Positions 1 to 11,989 of a DNA stretch of 64,000 nt are shown piece after piece. Every line of letters begins with the position of its first letter. The first letter of the stretch is position 1. The notes under the pieces are model-generated. The model was not told the origin of the DNA and did no database searches. It worked only from the letters and a program-made list of their open reading frames with translations. The position numbers and the translations under genes were made by a program. This DNA comes from Gymnothorax reevesii (taxonomy: Eukaryota; Chordata; Actinopteri; Anguilliformes; Muraenidae), in assembly GCA_029721435.1 (NCBI GenBank), contig CM056583.1, positions 74,837,120 to 74,901,119 on the forward strand, given 5' to 3'.

Positions 1-19
1 ATGCTGACAGAGCGAGCAT

Positions 20-900
20 CAGGTGTCACATAGAATTTCCTATGCGTCCCATGCATGCCGCTGCGTCATAGGCTTTGGAGAGCAGGTCATCCGTAACCCG
101 ACACCGGGGGCAAGGACACCTCGCATCCGGTCTGAGAGCCTCATCATGGGAGACAATTAAAGGAGCTGCTGTCAGCTCAATCGCTTTCATGCAGACCGAG
201 CCAAACCTGTCCGCATCCTGCATGGCTGCCAGGGTCCGGCCATTGGAATATTGCTTGAGAGAGGGCCCTGGAATCCCTCCAGCATGCATGCAACTCCCGC
301 AAATACTCGTCCGATGGAGGCACAGTAAAGTTGGCGGGGGCCGGTCCACGCCTGAAAAAAGCACTAGCCGGAGCCGGCTGAGCTTGTGATACATCTAGCT
401 GCAGACGGGCCAGGGCCATACGAATGATGGCTCCCAATGAGCTGTCCTCAGAACAAACAGTAGAGCTGTGGGCTGAAGAACAGGAGCCCACCTCAAAGGC
501 ACGGGAGGCTATGTCCTGTGGAACCACATTCACCGCAAACTCAGTGGCTGACGCTGCCATGGAGAGCACATCATCCTTTGGCTCCACGATGGCTGCTGGA
601 GGAGCAGGAGCATCCACCTCCCCTGCACCAGTCCCAGACTGGAGGGCCAGGAATGGGGCTTTCATGTGATTAATATCCTCTGTTAAATGGTTCACCTTGT
701 AGGCAAGCCTGGACTGCTTCACCTTTTTCCTGGAGGTGACGTCTCTAGTCTCGACCGCCTGACATTTAGATCGACCAGCCTGAGCAGGAGTCAATTGCTA
801 GGCTGGGGTCAACAGCTGGGATGACGGGGCATGGCCCAATATTCCCTCCACCTCAGCAAAACTGGCAGCCCTCACTGCCCGGGGCATGAAACTGCAGTTC
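20..900 (-). pseudogene. DIRS-like retrotransposon gag remnant
   Basis: Two overlapping - strand reading frames (794-177, then about 394-26) together give a gag-like protein split by a frameshift. The first part ends in a segment containing RELHACWRDSRALSQA. The second continues with GRTLAAMQDADRF, then SHDEALRPDARCPCPRCRVT and DLLSKAYDAAACMGRIGNSM. From memory this order is typical of the gag-like ORF of fish DIRS retrotransposons, where the C-x-C-x-C stretch precedes a helical segment. The ORF should continue past the window start, so the polymerase and tyrosine recombinase expected downstream are not visible. The assignment to DIRS rather than another gag family rests on motif recall only. 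The frameshift makes it non-functional. Confidence 0.55.
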
Positions 901-1029
901 ATGCAGGGATCTTCTGAAAGACCTTCCCTCAGATGCTCGAGGGAAGGCATAAGGGACACATATCATTGCCATCTTCAAACTGCAGAGAAGGAGTGGGTGC
1001 CAAGCATATTGACAACCAACCAAAATCAA

Positions 1030-2100
1030 ACAGAAGCAACAGATGTTGGGAGAGGGAGCGAAAACACAGCCTTCACCAACAAGTGTTGAAAAACCTTTGC
1101 TAGCTTCTGCGGAAACACTACTACTAACAACGTCACACCTATGCTGGGAGTGGGAGAGAGAGCACTGCCTTCACCAGTTCAGGGTAGCTGCTATGTTACA
1201 AAACAAGGAAACACAGCACAGTGTTCTTTATTATCACCATTATTATTATTATTATTATTAATATTATATGTACTTTAGGTGGTAGTGGGAGCGCACACGC
1301 TGCCATCAACAACAGAAGTACAACGAAAAGCAGGCACACCCATGGTGCACCGATCAGCTTTCGGGCACGCTGTCCCAATGCTAACCAATGCAATGCAAAA
1401 AAGTTCAACGATAATTTTTCCCTCAACAACTCTTGTACATAGGTTGGCAAATACCATTGTACAAACTGCCGCCTAATATAGTTAAACTTTTTTTCTTGGC
1501 CGCTTTTATTCTGTATTTCTGAGGCTTCTTTTCTTAGTCTTTAATTGTCTTTTTCATTTTGCAATTTTCTGTATATGTAATTGGAGGATTGCTCACTATT
1601 GGTGCCTTGTCACCTGTGCGATTGCATCCTGACTGCTGTCAAAGTTTAATAAATAAATAAATGAATAACCGCTAATGCACGTAAATGAAATAATAAAAGG
1701 AGCAGCACAAATGCCGGGAGATGGAGCGGGTACACTACCTTCACCAACAAGTGAAAATACAACAAGCGAGTACAACGGGTTGCCCCGATACTCAATACTG
1801 ATGGGCAAGTGCTCGCAATCCCAACAGCTGATTCACATAAAGATTCGCGGAACAAACGCTGGGAGAGGGAGCGAGTACACTGCCTTCACCAACGAAATAA
1901 CGAAAATACAACCAAAAGTGAGTACAACAGGTTACACTGATACTCAATACTGATGGGGAAGCGCAGACAATCCCTACAGCTAATTCTCATAAACATTCGC
2001 GGAACAAATGCTGGGAGGGAGCGAGTTTCCTTCACCAACGAAATAACGAAAATACAACTAAAAGCGAGTACAACAGATTGCACTGAACAATATGTAGTGA
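1030..2100 (-). repeat. Irregular tandem repeats upstream of the DIRS-like gag
   Basis: A unit containing GCTGGGAGAGGGAGCGAG followed by ACTGCCTTCACCAAC recurs near 1046, 1142, 1712, 1858 and 2010. The last three copies are about 150 bases apart and also share the segments CGAGTACAAC and TACTCAATACTGATGGG. The array lies upstream of the - strand gag remnant, so it may be the 5' leader of that element. That link is inferred from position only. Confidence 0.6.
1231..1268. repeat. ATT microsatellite
   Basis: A run of about eight ATT/TTA triplets with minor interruptions. It is responsible for the tyrosine- and isoleucine-rich reading frames on both strands here, which are not genes. Confidence 0.9.
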
Positions 2101-2459
2101 GAAAACACAAAGTAAACTTTTCCCTACGTTTGGTACTTAGCCGACCAAGATGATCATAGCATGTCCATGGCAAACCAACAATCCTCTTGTCGTTATTCGT
2201 CGCAGCCTTTGGAGGGCGAGCAGCTCCAACAAAAGTCACAAGGCTACTAGCAACGAACGACAAATAACACTCCGCTTTCGCTACCTGCGAGCGAGAAGAT
2301 GAAAAGTAACAGATCCCCTGATGACAACAGAAGATATAGCCTCTCCCGGGTCATCCAGGGGTCACGGGTGACTTTGTCGGTATAAACACTCGACCTGCGC
2401 ATGCGCGAGATGGATCATTCAGTGCCTCTGGCAGCCAGTAAGGATGAAATAGAACCTAG

Positions 2460-3020
2460 ATGTAAACTAGATGGGTATTTTAAGTTTACGGTGCTTAAAC
2501 TTGAAGTATACTTCTTTATTGAAAGGGTATGTATCAAGTCTGTCAATACTGGAAGAATTTTCAAATTTATTCTCAATTAAAATCAGACAAACATTCATCT
2601 GTTTCGGTGTGGGTTAGTTAAAACTGCAAAAAAATCAAGTTCAGCTCCACCCATGTGCTATTTACTCTGCTATGCTACCCCAAAGCTGACTTGTTAAGGC
2701 AACTTGTTCAATGTGCTTATTGTTTTGATAGTATCCTAACTGCAAGCCAAGTATACTTGAACATTAGGCATGAATATTTTAATGCGTCATTATACTTTTC
2801 TTGAGTATATCTCAATCAAAAGTTCAGGTCCAAGTATAAGCCAAATATACTTTGAATTTCTGTATACTTATCAGTATAAGCTAAGTATACTTAAGTCTTG
2901 CTTTGCTTAGTAAATCTCTGATAAATACATCAAAAGTAAACTGAAAGTAAACTCTCTTATTTTTTAGTTTAGAAGAAGTATACTAAGAGCACACTTGAAT
3001 AAACTTCTTTTTCGTCAGGG
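2460..3020. repeat. AT-rich stretch with repeated AAGTATACTT palindromes
   Basis: The palindrome AAGTATACTT or close variants occurs near 2506, 2750, 2883 and 2975, with half versions (AAGTATA, TATACTT) between. The stretch ends in a CTTTTTCGTCAGGG motif at about 3007-3020 that looks like a DNA transposon end, but no matching opposite end was found. It is probably a decayed MITE. No coding potential. Confidence 0.4.
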
Positions 3021-3964
3021 AATACGGGACATTGCTTTGCGGCAGGTAATTATGCCAACAGAAAATTTAGTCTTATCACGTCCTGTTTCATGCACAATTG
3101 CCTTTCTTTTACTTTGAATGCCTTCATGCAATCCAGGTTCCTAAAATTATAAATCTTCATGTACCCTTATTTGGAAAAAATTATCAATGCATATTTTCAT
3201 AAAAGATGTGACATTTTCATTTCTATTGCCTGAAGTTATTTGCTCTGTGCCCTGCTACACCCTTTACACTTAAAATGTGTGAAACTAACAATCAATGGCA
3301 GTTGAGTACTTACCGTTAGACAGGGCTGAGTTGCACCAGCTGAGTAAAAGCAAAACATTTAAGAAATTTAAGAACATGGCTGTGGTCTCTACTTCAAATG
3401 CACATGTCCAGAAGAAAATATTATCATAAAATAAAATTTATAGTTTCTTCAGATGCAATGGAATCAAGTCGTTAAAAGTAATGATGGATGAATATTCTCC
3501 AGCTGACCATTCACCAGTGTGGCTGCAGAGAATGAGTGCTGAAGTGCTGGGCGCTCAGTTATCAACAGATGCTGGATGTCAGCCCTCCTGTGCTTTTAAT
3601 TCAACAAGGAGCAAGAAGCAGAGACAGGGGGCGTGTTCTCTAGAAACTGGTGCCAGTCAACTCCCATACTGTATATTTATTTTCATAAACATAGACAAAT
3701 GTAAGGTAAATCTAAATTTTAAAAAGTGCTGAGACTTAGCATATAAGAAATATATATATATATCATCACAACATCTAATTATGATTTTGCAAGGATTTAC
3801 ATTTTCAGACATGTTGATATTGCCATTCTGACGGACATGCATCACATTGCCCCACTCAAATTGACAGTCTTACGAACACCAAAAATACCCTTGTAAATAG
3901 TTTTGCAATTGAGAAACAGACTTTAGGTGACCTTTGGGGGTAAATGAAGTCCAGTAAATCATAT
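3021..3964. other. Unannotated AT-rich sequence
   Basis: Nothing recognisable was found. The 83-residue frame at 3481-3732 has no domain signature and is treated as chance. Confidence 0.5.
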
Positions 3965-3972
3965 GCTGATCA

Positions 3973-5202
3973 CAGTGGCATAGCGTGGAGGCGCCCCGGT
4001 GCGAGAATGGCGCTGCCCCCCCTTAACTCTTTTACTTTTACTCTACAACATTTAAAACTTAAAAATGATCATTTTACTTCGTTACTTTGACACTAGCCAC
4101 TTCGTTACAAATTAAAATATGAACGCAATTCTTTGTTTAAGATTTATCTGGATTTGGCGTCTTCGAGAAGAACAACGTTGCTCGGCAGCAGGGTATGTTA
4201 GTGCGGGGACACGGAGCTGCAAATTTATGCACGTAGTTACAATATTCTATCACTAGATGGCCCGCCCGCATCAGCTTTTGGATATTCACAGAAACCATCG
4301 TCCTCTGTAGCCAACCACTTCAGCTACAGTGAGCAAGTAGGTATCCAAATCAATAATGAAGAAAAATCAGTTTTCTGAAAAACGTAGACACCCATAATTA
4401 TTAGGGCTATTAGAACCATGGACAATGAATATTTGCACTGTATCTCAACATCACACAACACGTTAGACTATTTGAACCATGAACAACAGTGACAATACAT
4501 TGCCAATCAAAATGCAAAAAAGATCCATACGGCTGAACAGTCAACCATATTTCCCAAACAGCACAACAGTGGCCAAATCAAAAAGTAAACAGATAGATAG
4601 ACACACATCCTGGCACAGCAGGCATTTAACCACAACCGGCAAGCTGATCATTTGCAGTAGCCTAATAAAAAAACTGCACTCACCCATTCAGAAGTTAACT
4701 CTGGGTGCCCTCTGCTCTGCAAAGTCATTGAGCAAGAGGGCAATGAGGTGGTAGCATTAGCCTCCAAGTCTGACTGCTGCGTGTCACCGCTATCATTCAC
4801 AACACTAGCAGGAACTGGATCTGGACAAGATGACTGTTTAAAAAATGCATTCAATTTCACCAATTTGGAGTTCCGTACATCGAGCTCTTTTTTTCTTTTC
4901 TTTTTTGTGCGCCGCTTTTCTGTTTAGGCTTGCTAAACATGATGCTAGGCTATTTTTGGGTCTATTTTCTTTGTTTACTTTTTTCTTGGTGAAAACTCAC
5001 GTCACGTCATGACGCACTTGTCACAACTGACAGGTAGCCTATTAAGGTGATTGGACAAATTATAACTTGCTCCTCCCATACCAGCCACTCAGCTATTCCA
5101 TCACAGAAACTTTTTTTTTTTCCTCCCTCCATCATGGGCCCCTGACGGCATCTGTGCCCCGGTGCAGCTGCACCGGTTGCACCGCCGATATTTACGCGAG
5201 TG
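3973..5202 (-). mobile_element. Non-autonomous hAT transposon with 8-bp target duplication
   Basis: The element starts CAGTGGCATAGCG and ends TTTACGCGAGTG, whose reverse complement is CACTCGCGTAAA. The ends are thus imperfect inverted repeats of the CAGTGGC type usual for hAT elements. It is flanked by identical octamers GCTGATCA at 3965-3972 and 5203-5210, the 8-bp duplication that defines hAT insertion. The 1230-bp interior keeps only a first coding exon on the - strand, so it is a deletion derivative of an autonomous element. Confidence 0.85.
4648..4942 (-). pseudogene. First exon remnant of a hAT transposase-like gene
   Basis: Read on the - strand, an ATG near 4940 opens a basic peptide (SKPKQKSGAQKRKEKK). 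One frame slip later this continues as KLVKLNAFFKQSSCPDP and an acidic, serine-rich linker. A lysine-rich start followed by LxxFF and a polar linker is the usual N-terminus of hAT proteins with a TTF-type zinc finger, ahead of the finger and catalytic domains. Neither of those domains is present. The frameshift and missing catalytic core make it inactive. Confidence 0.5.
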
Positions 5203-5210
5203 GCTGATCA

Positions 5211-5460
5211 CTATTTCCACTATACATGTAAGGCGACACATCTGAAGAACAGGTCTACTGTCATTTCTAACGCACACTCAGATGACATTAACAATCCATT
5301 CTGTCTATCATCATTCTGACAGACCCTCTCTCTTGTTAAGATTATAACTGCTATTGAGTGAGAAAGATTATTGCACAGATTCAATATAAATTTAATTTTA
5401 AATTAAATAAAAAAAAAAAAACATTTTCAAATAATCAATACTTGCATGAAGAGTTTCATC
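5211..5460. other. Unannotated sequence with A-rich run
   Basis: AT-rich, with an A-rich run at about 5400-5422. Nothing else recognised. Confidence 0.5.
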
Positions 5461-5465
5461 GCAAA

Positions 5466-5760
5466 ACCCTATGGGCTCTATGATCTTACACCTGACGCAG
5501 AGTGGTGCAATGAGTATCGCTAGTGCTAGTTTATGCACCAGCGCAGATGCTATAATCCCTTCCAGCGGCCAGTTTGCATTAATAGGAAGGTAATTGCGCC
5601 AAACTGAGCGCCCATGGGTGTGGTGGTCTTAAAATGAGGTGTGGTCAGGCACATTGCTATGTTGAGACAGTAAAAAAAATTATTGCGCAATTGAGCAACA
5701 AAAACCTGGTCTAAAATCAATGGTCATGTTTTGAGTGCTCATTTCAGGGCTCATAGTCAG
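5466..5760. repeat. Degenerate repeat with weak GGGCTC ends
   Basis: The stretch opens CTATGGGCTCTATGATC and closes near AGGGCTCATAG. Its interior (CCTGACGCAGAGTGG, TTTATGCACCAGCGCAG, GGTGTGGT) resembles a dispersed fish DNA-transposon family that starts GGGCTCTAT. The ends match poorly and no target duplication is clear. Confidence 0.3.
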
Positions 5761-5934
5761 ATAGTATGAAGCATCTTTGAAGGCAACTGCACAACACACA
5801 TACACTTTACTTGTTACATACTACCCATGCAGGGACAACCAGCAGCACATACAATCAATTAAAATAAAGAGATTGCGATGTAAGAGATTTTTGTGAAGAT
5901 ATTTAAAAAATAGTGGAAAAGCCACTGTACCCAC

Positions 5935-6490
5935 TTGGCCAAACATGGCCAAAATGGAATGCCTCCTATTGGCCACAGTATTGGTCCGATTGGGCTGAAA
6001 ATCAAACTAGATCAGGACCTTAAGACGCTATACACATATATGAAATATGAAAAGGATTGGTGAAAAACTCAAGACACTAGAGTGCAGACAAGCAAAAAGT
6101 TTACATACGCATGCACGGATGCACACAACATACCACCACTAAAGACCCCAAGCATAGCATAAGCCCATTGGGCCTTTTGGCCAAGCGGGCAACAAATTGC
6201 AGCACCTTAGCTGGTAGAATAAGGGAGCTAGAGCTGTTTGAAGTTTGCAGAAAAAGCCACCTGTTGGCAAAACCGAGAATCGCAGCAGGCCCAAAATCGA
6301 ACTCGGGCTAGATCTTGGGCCCATATACATGCATAATAATATGAAAAGGAATAGTGGAAAACTGAAAGCTGTATCAGGCTGAAACGACATAAGGCACGCA
6401 CGCATGCACGGACGCACAACAGATCACCACTAATGACCCTAAGTACAGCATAAGCCCCTTGGGCCTGTCGGACAAGCGGGCTAAAAATGC
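5935..6490. repeat. Tandem repeat, two units, each ending in a hairpin
   Basis: Two diverged units of about 300 bases each run through TTGG, a CCAAAATCGAACT-like block, TATACATATATGAAA, a CACGCATGCACGGACGCAC-like tract, ACCACTAA and CATAAGCCC. Each unit ends in a stem-loop: 6162-6190 (AGCCCATTGG ... CCAAGCGGGC) and 6453-6482 (AGCCCCTTG ... CAAGCGGGCT). The layout matches the other hairpin-ended tandem repeats in this window. No coding sequence. Confidence 0.6.
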
Positions 6491-6499
6491 ATGTCAGAA

Positions 6500-6900
6500 T
6501 GGTTAGTGCGACTGATGTCTGCACCTCAGGGCATGCTCTGATGCAGGCTATTTAATTTGTTAGTGAACCTCCATCAGGTTATATGCGATTCAACATGTGA
6601 GGATATGCATGTTAGTAGTTGCAAATTCTTCAGGATAAAGCCATAACTTCTTGATTGGCGAGCTCTGTCATTCCTGTTGTTCTCCAGAAGATCCCTCCTG
6701 GAGGGGAGGCTGTGCGGGGACAATGGTTTGCCAATGTATTTATTACAAGACACATGAAGCAGTGCATGGATTTTTTCTTCCATCACACAAAACACAAACT
6801 GTAACAGAACGAATGTTTGAAGTGCTGAAAATGCGATTCAGATCTTTGGATAAGTTGTGCATGGGATGACCCATTATGCACAGTTATCTGAAAAATCAAT
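6500..6900. other. Unannotated sequence
   Basis: No domain or repeat was recognised. The short frames on both strands look like chance. Confidence 0.4.
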
Positions 6901-6904
6901 TTTG

Positions 6905-8125
6905 AATCTGACCTGATTCAATTTTCACCGAAAGAGATTATACTTTCTACTCAAACCCTCATGAAAGCCTTTCTAGAATAGATTATATCTACACTTACAG
7001 AAAAGTACTGGATAGGGTGGAGAAGTGCACAACAGGGTGTAGAGAGCTTTCAGACCATGGTGATGTCAGTCACACCCCCCTTCAGCCACCTACCGCCCAT
7101 CCATCTTGTACAGTCCCCCATTAGTGGCTTTCTTGGAAAAGTGCTTTTTTTTTTTTTTTTTCCAAAAACTCTAAAGACAACTCTGAGACAAATCCATCTA
7201 CATTATGGGAAACACTTAAGGCTTAATTGAGGGAAGCCATAATCTCATATTGCACTGAATATATCAAACTTTCCATTCTCATGGTCTGCCTCGGGATTTA
7301 CAAATTTAGGAGTACTTATCACTTCAATTTTATGTGCATTTGCATAAAACAAAAATTCAGAAGATCTTTCCTTGACGGTCAAGTTGAAAGAGAAGCAGAT
7401 CCAGCTTCAGACCACCATCTACAGAGCAAAAGTTAGGCTCAAGATCCAGAGGACATTTTCACCAAAAGGCCTCCAAAGAAAATATAATGTAGATTATCCA
7501 CATGACAGTGAAACTAAGGAGCAAATCAACACCTTGCTGGCAGGTAGATTAAAGAATCTGGAAGAATCTGATCACATTGAGGAGCAGTGGAATCACATCA
7601 AAAACAACATTGGAAGATTGCTTAGGGATGAAGTCACCAACAGAAGGAGTGGAGAGCAGCAAAAACCATGGAAAAGGTCATTGAAAGGAAGAAGCTTGAT
7701 GGAAGACTCAATAGAGGCAGAACCAGAAGTGAAAACGCAAAAGGACAAGAAGTATACATGACCATGCACAAGGAGGTTAGAAAAAGCATCCACCGGGACA
7801 AAAGAAAATACCTTGAAATTCTCGCTTTTCAGGCGCAAGATGTGAGGTGAGGAAGCTGTGCAGGACAACAAGAAAAATGTGTCAGGAATGTTCAAGCAAA
7901 TCAACTATCAGATAAAAGATGAGGAGGGAAACATCTTACTGAAGGAAGAGAATCAACTAAAATGCTGGGTGCAGAATTTTAACAAATTGCTGAATGGACC
8001 ATCCCCACCAGAAAGCCTCAATGCCCCAAAACTCAAGACAAACTGATTGTTAACTGTGCTCGACCATCCAAAGCAGGGATTGAACGGGCTCGTAAAGTTA
8101 GGCAAAGCACCAGGACCAGACAACA
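6905..8125 (+). pseudogene. Truncated RTE-type LINE (endonuclease end to start of RT)
   Basis: Discontinuous + strand frames give the end of an APE-type endonuclease (SRIDYIYTYRKVLDR, then CRELSDHGDV around 7050). A linker follows, rich in charged residues (7372-7850, including RRSGEQQKPW, AKGQEVYMTMHKEVRKSIHR and KRKYLEIL). Then come DEEGNILLKEENQLKCW and finally GKAPGPDNM near 8105, the motif that opens the reverse transcriptase of RTE and related LINEs. The sequence stops being LINE-like immediately after, so RT catalytic motifs are absent. A poly-T tract at about 7147 and several stops interrupt the frames. Confidence 0.7.
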
Positions 8126-8222
8126 TGTTGTGCTTTTCATTCAGACATATTTTCAGATTATGAAGTTCCCCCATCCTCAAGCAATTGGAGAGAGACAGAC
8201 TCTTCAGACAATTTGGCTTTAT

Positions 8223-8987
8223 TGTGGCATGTTGATAAATATAAAGCCGAGTACCTTTTGCGCAAGAAGAACTCCCATCCTGCCTTTCACGCCCAGCTTT
8301 TATAACCGCAGGAAATATCTTCCAAATATGGTCTTCTCGCATTCTCATTCTCGAGCTGCAATTGGACAGGCAAACCAAAACACTGTTAGCTAATCCTTCA
8401 GGAATTCAAAGCAAAGATAGGCATGCACATCACTACAGAGGACTGGAAAATTACAGTCAAGAGAGGAAAAATACAGCCAGAAGAGGATACACGTAGATAC
8501 ATAAATGATTCAATTGATCATGCTTTCAGTAACAACTAATGATTTTACTGAAAAAATATTGATGAAAGCTACAGAAATCAAATACATCCTCTGATTATGT
8601 TTTTGAATCAACTAACCAGAAGCCTGCTTACTAATCAAAGCTACAAAAGTGCGCTGCTTATGTGAGTGTGAGCTGCTCATGGATTTGTGAATTGAATTGC
8701 TCGTATGTGTGAGTCTGTCTGTGCGTGAACTGTTTGTGTGTGTGTGTGTGTGTGTGCGTGTGTGTTCGTGTGCTGCTTATGCCTGTGCATGCTTGTAGGT
8801 GTGTGTGATATGTGTATGTGTCTGTGCACTGCTCATGTGTGTGTGAACTGCTTGTATGTGTGTGTGTGTGTTACTGCTGCTTGCATAATATGGTTATTGA
8901 TTATGATTATTGATTATGATTATTCAATATGGCATTTGTTCTACTGATTAAATGAATATGAGAAATATTGAGATATAATCCTCAACA
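8223..8987 (+). repeat. LTR-like dispersed repeat, copy 1
   Basis: This stretch and the one starting at 28609 are homologous. They share AAATATAAAGCCGAGT / AAATGTAAAGCCGAGT near the start, then GCGCAAGAAGAACTC. Further on they share CAAATACATCCTCTGATTATG, AGAAGCCTGCTTACTAATC and ATAATATGGTTATTGATTAT, and both end in a ...TCAACA block. Both begin TG and end CA, as LTRs do. No primer site or polypurine tract was seen, so LTR identity is inferred. Confidence 0.55.
8724..8880. repeat. TG-rich microsatellite
   Basis: Interrupted TG repeats inside the LTR-like copy. Copy 2 near 29080-29170 has a shorter version, so the tract expanded after the copies separated. The cysteine/valine-rich frame across it is not a gene. 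Confidence 0.85.
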
Positions 8988-10600
8988 TTCCTCTCGTTGA
9001 GGCCATCCCAATCATGGCCTCACATCAATCCATGGTCGAAAAATGGCACAGCATTGCCTTCTCACGGTCTATGACCCCCATAGGAAACACAAGTGAATTT
9101 CTTATGAGTTCGAACATAAAATCATTTGTTGGTCCTTTCCGACTGTAACACTTTGAGTAAAAACAGTCATGTACGCCAGCATGTGAACTCCAGTTGTTTT
9201 TGCGTCAAAATTTGTCAAGGCCATAAGGCCTTTCATTGCTGTGGTAAATAAAGTCCCAGTCTAATGCTCCACTTGAATCCAGTAATGTTGCTTATTGCAG
9301 GTAATCAGTCCAAAGTTAGTCCATTGTCCAAGTCCATATACAACATTGATTTGTGATTTTTCCATCTGATCGTTTTGGTGAACGAGCCTTCATGACTGGA
9401 ATCAGAGTCGCAGCATATTAGTTCACATACAGAGACACAGGCACATGCAAATTCACTATGTACTCGGCACATACAGAACGAGGGTCATCTGCACCTGCAT
9501 AATTTCACTTTAAGTCTTACATGTACCAAATTTTATAATATTTACTTTTGCTGTAAAGACTACTCAGACACTTTTGTGTCAGAACATTTTAAACCCATAA
9601 CAATAATCTCCCAAAAGACTTTGATTTAACAATGACCTGGGGCTCGACTCACCCCTTCCTTAGGTCGTCTCCTTGATAGGAGATCTTACCTGTCTCTGGA
9701 GTAAGTCACAACGCACGCACAGTTGTTCAGCATTGAGCTCTGTCCCTTTCATAATGGGATAGTAATGAGGTCATTCCAGTTGAATTGGGGCTATTGCAGC
9801 AACATCTGGGCAAAACAGATGAAACAGTTAAAGTAACAACTCATCAATAACAATTTGAAACAGATGCTGCAGTTTTAGTTCTGACACTCAGATTCTTCTT
9901 TAACCAGCCAAATAAGTCCCAATTCAAGAAATCTGTCTTGTGTATTTTCCCCTTCTGTCTCAATCTGCTTTACAGAATCATTAATGTCACCTTAATTATT
10001 TGGAATACAATGAGTTGTCGATGTGCCACCCTGATAAATTAATATTATTAAAAAATTCATAATTACCCAAATTGCTCACCCTCACTACTGAGCTCCGATC
10101 AATTTTAAATCAATACTTTTATCCCCTACCTACGGAAAGTGTACTTATAATTTTGTGTTTCAGTGTATTCTGGGTCAAAAGATAGGACAGTAACAATTAT
10201 ATATTTTCACATTATTTTTTTCAATGAATTTTGATTTAGCAACCCAACACAATCTAGGGTTCCGCTAACAGCATGGGGGAGATGCACAGTCAGGGCTTAG
10301 TAGCCCCAGCCTTGACAACTCCCCATATCCTCAGCAGAACCGGGTGGATTTGATTTAGACCGTATGTTACAATGTGCAGTTTTTTTTTTTCAGACCATTC
10401 ACCAAAACATGCACATATTGAATCTTAAACTGTAATATAGTTTTTCAAGGTAAACAATTGTCCCAAATCTGGTCAGCTCAGTCAGTCAGACAGTACCTTT
10501 TATTTGAAAGTCCCTGTCCTTCTCACTTCTAGTCAGAGGAAAAGATTTTGTCAACCTAATCAAAATAAATTTAGAATGTGATCACGTTATCAGTCGACTT
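8988..10600 (-). other. Unclassified sequence, possibly part of an LTR element
   Basis: No reading frame is convincing. Read on the - strand, a purine-leaning tract TTTTGGGAGAT is followed by TGTTATGGGTTTAAAATG near 9606, which could be a polypurine tract and LTR start. No opposite LTR was found, so this stays a suspicion. A poly-T run lies at 10380. Confidence 0.25.
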
Positions 10601-10959
10601 TTTCTATTATATGGTGATCCACCGTTCTCGGAAACTGAGATAAAAAGAATTAGCACCAGACGATGCCCAGAAAGAGGAAAAAATAGAGAGAAAGATTCCC
10701 TTGCTAATTTGCACTTTCCTCTTTTGCAGCTAATTCCTCAACAACTCTCTTACTAGAGACCTCACCGTCTAAAGTGCAAACAAAACACTGACACTCTAGC
10801 AAGGGCAGCGAGGCAGAACTTGGGCTTAAAGAGTCCGGGCGCTGCGCCCAATTAATGCCAGCTGGCCCAAGAATCCAATTGTGGGCAAAACGATATTGTC
10901 CCGGATGAGAGCAACAAAGAAAGCTCCCAAAGCCACCGCCAACTTCCAAAACCATGACC
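10600..10959 (-). repeat. Solo LTR-like repeat, family 2, copy A (truncated)
   Basis: On the - strand this begins GTCATGGTTTTGGAAG, passes through a CCCGGGAC-like box, GCCAGCTGGCATTAATTG and GGGCGCAGCGCCCGGAC, and continues into TTTGCACTTTAGACGGTGAG. The same order occurs at 32022-32578 (-) and, more diverged, at 60725-61167 (+). Copies B and C start TGTCATGG. Copy A lacks the first T and fades beyond about 10600. Confidence 0.6.
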
Positions 10960-11940
10960 AAAATGGGGAGTTATCAGCTATTCTTCTATCACAGATGTAC
11001 TGGGCAGTTGCCCCCAATACATTTGTGTATAATTTTTAACTTCCGCTGCCTTGCTCCTTAAAGTTCACTTACCATGAATGTGAGTTTTGTGACCATATGC
11101 GTCATCTCAGGATGGGATGTTTACTGGTGCAGTCAACGTATCGAAAAGTTGTATCTAATTATAGATTTCTTTTTCGTAGAACATAAAAGGTAGCCCATTT
11201 ATGCTTACTTGCTGCATAAGAAAATTGCTGCATTATGGCCCGAACCCACCATTTAATTGCTATATGCTGTACTAACATGTTTTTTTTTTTTACATCACTG
11301 GGCAGTGCAAGGCAGCTGATGGGCGTAACAGTCCACATGTAATAGCTAAGATTGATACGTCATTGCAAGTCAACATATACACCATCACATGGCAGCCAGC
11401 AAGAATAACAATTGCAAATGTCAAAAATGTAACCTTGCAAATCTAAACAAGCTGCAGGTGACAGTGCCACAGACAGTCGTGGTCAAGCAAGTACTGTACA
11501 CGAGTGACGGATGGTGAAATGAAAAGAGGAGAGGCGCTGAACATCCGTTGAAAATAATTATTGGTCTTAAACTTTTCAATCATTTATTTGTTTTAACATT
11601 GCGTTAATGAATTTTGGATCACACCGTATTCGATGGAATGACAGGAGATTGGGGCGAATGTGATGTTGTATGGACTAGGTCTGTGATTGTGCGAACGTTG
11701 GGCACCCACAGGTAGCGAGACTCACACTGGGGCTCTCGTCGGAGTCCGTGTTGCTCCTAAGCTCCCCGGGGTCCCAGGTGGTGAATGTTTCTTGCTTCTG
11801 TCGAGGAGAGGGGAAGAGTAGGAGAGACGTAGAAACGAGACGAGCGGGGATTGTGGGAATGAAGGCAGTGTATATAGACATAAGGATGAATAGGAAGGCA
11901 CATTAGGAGTGATCCTGTTCATTGACCTACGTTAACCTAC
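10960..11940. other. Unannotated sequence
   Basis: No gene recognised. Short proline/serine-rich frames on the - strand (11675-11922) have no domain signature. A TCTATATACAC motif on the - strand near 11880 could be a TATA box of an unrecognised LTR, but nothing supports it further. Confidence 0.4.
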
Positions 11941-11989
11941 TGATCTTAAACACTTGTCTGGATAATGTGCGCACCTTGTTATCAAAGAT

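Noticed and set aside
8738..8947. Cysteine/valine-rich 69-residue ORF
   Set aside because: Product of the TG microsatellite.
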